Origin: Candidatus Heimdallarchaeota archaeon
Lineage (GTDB): Archaea; Asgardarchaeota; Heimdallarchaeia; Heimdallarchaeales; Kariarchaeaceae
NCBI GenBank assembly: GCA_029882335.1
Contig: JAOUKW010000052.1
Location: 1 to 15,554 of the forward strand
DNA length: 15,554 nt
Direction: 5' to 3'
Made by a program: the position numbers and the translations under genes. Position 1 is the first letter of the stretch. Each line of letters starts with the position of its first letter. Under the pieces are notes generated by a model. That model ran no database searches. It was not told the origin of the DNA and saw nothing but the letters and a program-made list of their open reading frames with translations. This document shows, piece by piece, positions 13,793-15,554 of this stretch.

Positions 13793-13805
13793 TTATATTT
13801 ATATG
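13793..13805 (+). promoter_or_regulatory. TATA element before the small winged-helix gene
   Basis: TTATATTTATATG is centred 30-35 bases before ATG 13834, in the 68-base gap after the longin-like gene. No Shine-Dalgarno sequence is seen. Confidence 0.35.
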
Positions 13806-13833
13806 TATGGTTATTCTAAATTACTAGTGTTCT

Positions 13834-14139
13834 ATGACCAAGTTTATGTCTATTGCACTTCAAATTATTACTGTATTAAACGAGAGGGATGCTCAAACAC
13901 CTCATCAATTAAAAAAGGCACTTCCATATTTGGATATGAAGGATCTTAAATATGCAATTAGGAGATTACGCGAGAAAGGAATAGTTAAAAAAATTCCAAA
14001 TTTACTTGATATGAGAAGAGTTTTTTATAGATTGGCAACTTATTCTGAAATAATGGAAGAAAATCCAGAATTGAATGAAGAAGAAACCTTAATTCTAAAA
14101 ACAATTGTCGATCAAAATTATGGAACTACTTTATATTAG
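13834..14139 (+). CDS. Small winged-helix protein, probable transcription regulator
   Basis: 101 residues. A single winged-helix domain covers about 4-68: helix IALQIITVLNE, a Thr-Pro-His-Gln-Leu turn leading to helix 2, recognition helix MKDLKYAIRRLREKGIV (35-51) and a beta wing MRRVFYRLAT (59-68). An acidic tail follows (70-101). The order and the RRLREKGIV turn fit archaeal HTH regulators of the MarR/ArsR type. There is no ligand-binding domain or metal motif. It lies 174 bases upstream of korD on the same strand and could regulate it or itself, but nothing proves this. Start is ATG at 13834. Confidence 0.8.
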   Translation: MTKFMSIALQIITVLNERDAQTPHQLKKALPYLDMKDLKYAIRRLREKGIVKKIPNLLDMRRVFYRLATYSEIMEENPELNEEETLILKTIVDQNYGTTLY

Positions 14140-14257
14140 AATTATACAAAACACACCTAAAAGTATTGATAAAAATTATTCACATTATTTCTAAAAGCAG
14201 ATATTTTCCATAATTGGAGGTTTATTCTCTACTTTTGATCATTCGATTCTATAAAGA

Positions 14258-14273
14258 TTAATATACATATTAA
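14258..14273 (+). promoter_or_regulatory. Palindromic TATA element of the korDA operon
   Basis: TTAATATACATATTAA is a palindrome with 7-base arms around AC. Its centre is about 26 bases before 14292, giving a leader of about 21 bases containing the GGAGGT ribosome binding site. It may be both TATA box and regulator site. Confidence 0.45.
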
Positions 14274-14300
14274 AGTATTTTTGTATAGCTTTTCCCTAAC

Positions 14301-14306
14301 GGAGGT
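14301..14306 (+). promoter_or_regulatory. Ribosome binding site deciding the korD TTG start
   Basis: GGAGGT stands six bases before TTG 14313. It is strong support for the long form of KorD with its N-terminal extension. Confidence 0.75.
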
Positions 14307-14312
14307 ATTATT

Positions 14313-14702
14313 TTGAACAAAAATAGAGTAACAATAGATTATAAAAGAAATAGTAAGAACACTACTAAACTAATTAATCATTCAAACAACAATAAAAAGA
14401 AGAAAATTGAAGAGATGTATCTAGAATTTCAACGAAATCCGATCAATCTAGAAGATGTAAAGAAACCAAGAGGAAGTTTATACATAGTGGTTGATAGATG
14501 CAAAGAATGCGCATATTGTTGGGAATATTGTCCAGATAATGTTCTTGAAGTCTCCAATCAATTGAATTCTAAAGGATATCATTACCCAATGATAAAGATA
14601 GATAAGGAAGATAACTGTGTACATTGTGGTATGTGCACAGAAATATGTCCAGAATTTGCATTATTTACACTTCCAAAAGAGGTTTTACAGATTGAGAGTT
14701 GA
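14313..14702 (+). CDS. korD: 2-oxoacid:ferredoxin oxidoreductase, ferredoxin (delta) subunit
   Basis: Electron-transfer subunit with two [4Fe-4S] clusters, which passes electrons from the TPP-containing core to free ferredoxin. The cluster motifs are CKECAYCWEYCP (Cys63, 66, 69, 73) and CVHCGMCTEICP (Cys102, 105, 108, 112). KPRGSLYIVVDRC before the first cluster is typical of KorD. Unusual is the N-terminal extension of about 50 residues, rich in Lys, Arg and Asn (residues 4-32), before the ferredoxin domain. The start is TTG at 14313, firmly placed by GGAGGT six bases upstream; an ATG at residue 35 would remove most of the extension but has no comparable site. The next gene, the alpha subunit, starts 11 bases before this stop. 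The KorD-KorA order favours 2-oxoglutarate as substrate, though other 2-oxoacids are possible. Confidence 0.9.
   Translation: MNKNRVTIDYKRNSKNTTKLINHSNNNKKKKIEEMYLEFQRNPINLEDVKKPRGSLYIVVDRCKECAYCWEYCPDNVLEVSNQLNSKGYHYPMIKIDKEDNCVHCGMCTEICPEFALFTLPKEVLQIES
14679..14683 (+). promoter_or_regulatory. Ribosome binding site deciding the korA TTG start
   Basis: GAGGT inside the end of korD, eight bases before TTG 14692. It favours this TTG over the in-frame ATG at 14719, which has only TTAGGA-type purines after it rather than before. Confidence 0.6.
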
Positions 14703-15554
14703 TACAGGATCACATTTCATGTTAGGAGACCATGCAATTGCAGAAGGAGCATTAGCAGCAGGATGTAATTTTTTTGCAGGTTACCCAATAACACCAGCAT
14801 CACCAATAGCCGAAAGAATGTCATGGAGAATGAATCATGTCGATGGAGATTATATACAGCTTGAAGATGAAATAGCAAGTATGGCAGCAATTATTGGTGC
14901 TTCTTGTGCTGGTGCAAAAGCAATGACTGCAACTTCAGGACCTGGATTATCCCTAATGCTTGAAAACATAGGTTTGGCATATATGATGGAAGTTCCATGT
15001 GTTGTAGTAAATGTTATGAGAGGGGGACCTTCAACAGGAATGCCTACATTAACCTCACAAGGAGATGTAATGCAGGCAAAATGGGGTTCTCACGGAGACT
15101 ATGAAATGATTTCATATTGCCCATCTAATGTACAAGAAATGTTTGATTTTACTGTCAAATCATTTAACCTTGCCGAAAGATATAGAACACCAGTGATATT
15201 ACTTGCAGATCAAATTCTTGGCTTAATGACCAGCAATTTAACCATCCCTCATGAAGTTAAATTAAATACAGAATACAGAAAATTACCTCCAAAAGATACG
15301 ATTAACTATAAACCGTACGACAATGCAGAATTAATTCCCCCAATGGCTTTAGCAGGTATGGGATATAAAGTACACATGACAGGACTAACTCATAATGAAT
15401 TTGGATATCCTGCTGCAACTCCAGACACCCATAGCAAACTTATGTCAAGAATAAGAGATAAATTCATTTTAAATTTAGATGAAATAATAGATCTTGAAAA
15501 AATTAATCTAAATGATTGTAATATAGCTTTTATTGCTTATGGTAGCGAATCACA
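14692..15554 (+). CDS. korA: 2-oxoacid (2-oxoglutarate):ferredoxin oxidoreductase alpha subunit (3' end outside window)
   Basis: Catalytic subunit that, with KorB, oxidatively decarboxylates 2-oxoglutarate to succinyl-CoA and reduces ferredoxin. 287 codons are visible of an expected 370-390. The pyrimidine-binding domain of the PFOR family is clear: GDHAIAEGALAAGCNFFAGYPITPASPIAERM near 12-43, with Thr34 in GYPITP, then EDEIASMAAIIGAS and TSGPGLSLM. A later RGGPSTGMPT segment is a hallmark of KorA/VorB-type alpha subunits. After about residue 185 the chain enters domain II. Start is TTG at 14692, inside the end of korD, placed by GAGGT eight bases upstream; the result (LRVDTGSHFMLGDHA) resembles the N-terminus of other KorA proteins. 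The 11-base overlap implies translational coupling with korD. korB should follow beyond the window. Confidence 0.93.
   Translation, partial: MRVDTGSHFMLGDHAIAEGALAAGCNFFAGYPITPASPIAERMSWRMNHVDGDYIQLEDEIASMAAIIGASCAGAKAMTATSGPGLSLMLENIGLAYMMEVPCVVVNVMRGGPSTGMPTLTSQGDVMQAKWGSHGDYEMISYCPSNVQEMFDFTVKSFNLAERYRTPVILLADQILGLMTSNLTIPHEVKLNTEYRKLPPKDTINYKPYDNAELIPPMALAGMGYKVHMTGLTHNEFGYPAATPDTHSKLMSRIRDKFILNLDEIIDLEKINLNDCNIAFIAYGSES

Noticed and set aside
14213..14254. A short frame TTG-ATC-ATT... after GGAGGT at about 14217
   Set aside because: It encodes only about eight residues and its distance from the purine run is too long; it may still be a leader remnant, but I cannot support a gene.

Overview
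The window looks like a piece of an AT-rich archaeal genome, most likely an Asgard archaeon (Heimdall- or Loki-related; my inference). The grounds are a Cdc48/VCP-type double AAA+ ATPase, a Ras/Rab-like small GTPase, two proteins with a probable longin-like fold, TATA-box promoters close to start codons, T-rich terminators, and many TTG/GTG starts. Mixed in are genes of bacterial flavour: a PlsC-type acyltransferase, a SHOCT-bactofilin, a CorC/HlyC (CNNM) membrane protein and an isolated histidine-kinase DHp domain. I see no rRNA, tRNA, CRISPR array or mobile element. No gene-free stretch exceeds 300 bases; the longest (6933-7201) is a divergent promoter region rich in inverted repeats.

Layout. 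1-6138 is entirely minus-strand: cdc48 (cut by the window edge inside its second ATPase domain), the small GTPase, a single-domain rhodanese, an eight-helix membrane protein with a C-terminal longin-like domain, a small two-helix membrane protein and the CNNM/CorC protein. Gaps of roughly 90-160 bases, several with their own TATA elements, suggest mostly single-gene transcripts. 6340-8400 holds two tail-to-tail pairs, each overlapping by four bases: DHp-only protein (+)/coiled coil (-), then SHOCT-bactofilin (+)/zinc ribbon (-). Coiled coil and bactofilin share a divergent, palindrome-rich control region. 8525-10885 is minus-strand: an unrecognised 348-residue protein, a PlsC-like acyltransferase and a HIT hydrolase. 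From 11022 everything is plus-strand: a tandem winged-helix protein, citrate synthase, a stand-alone longin-like protein, a small winged-helix protein, then the ferredoxin subunit and the start of the alpha subunit of a 2-oxoacid (probably 2-oxoglutarate):ferredoxin oxidoreductase.

How they fit together. Citrate synthase and the KorDA-type oxidoreductase belong to the same oxidative (or reversible) TCA segment, with ferredoxin as electron acceptor. The GTPase and the longin-like proteins suggest membrane or GTPase signalling of the kind found in Asgard genomes. The bactofilin and the coiled coil may be a scaffold pair. Translation initiation is mixed: korD, korA, cdc48, rhodanese and the coiled coil have clear Shine-Dalgarno sequences that settle their starts, whereas several other genes have the core promoter about 25-33 bases before the start codon, as expected for leaderless mRNA.

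Most worth a second look: the DHp-only protein, the GTPase with Lys at the Ras Gln61 position, the 8-TM/longin fusion, a 10-bp inverted repeat bracketing a TATA box, and a CCTTAAGT element shared by three promoters.
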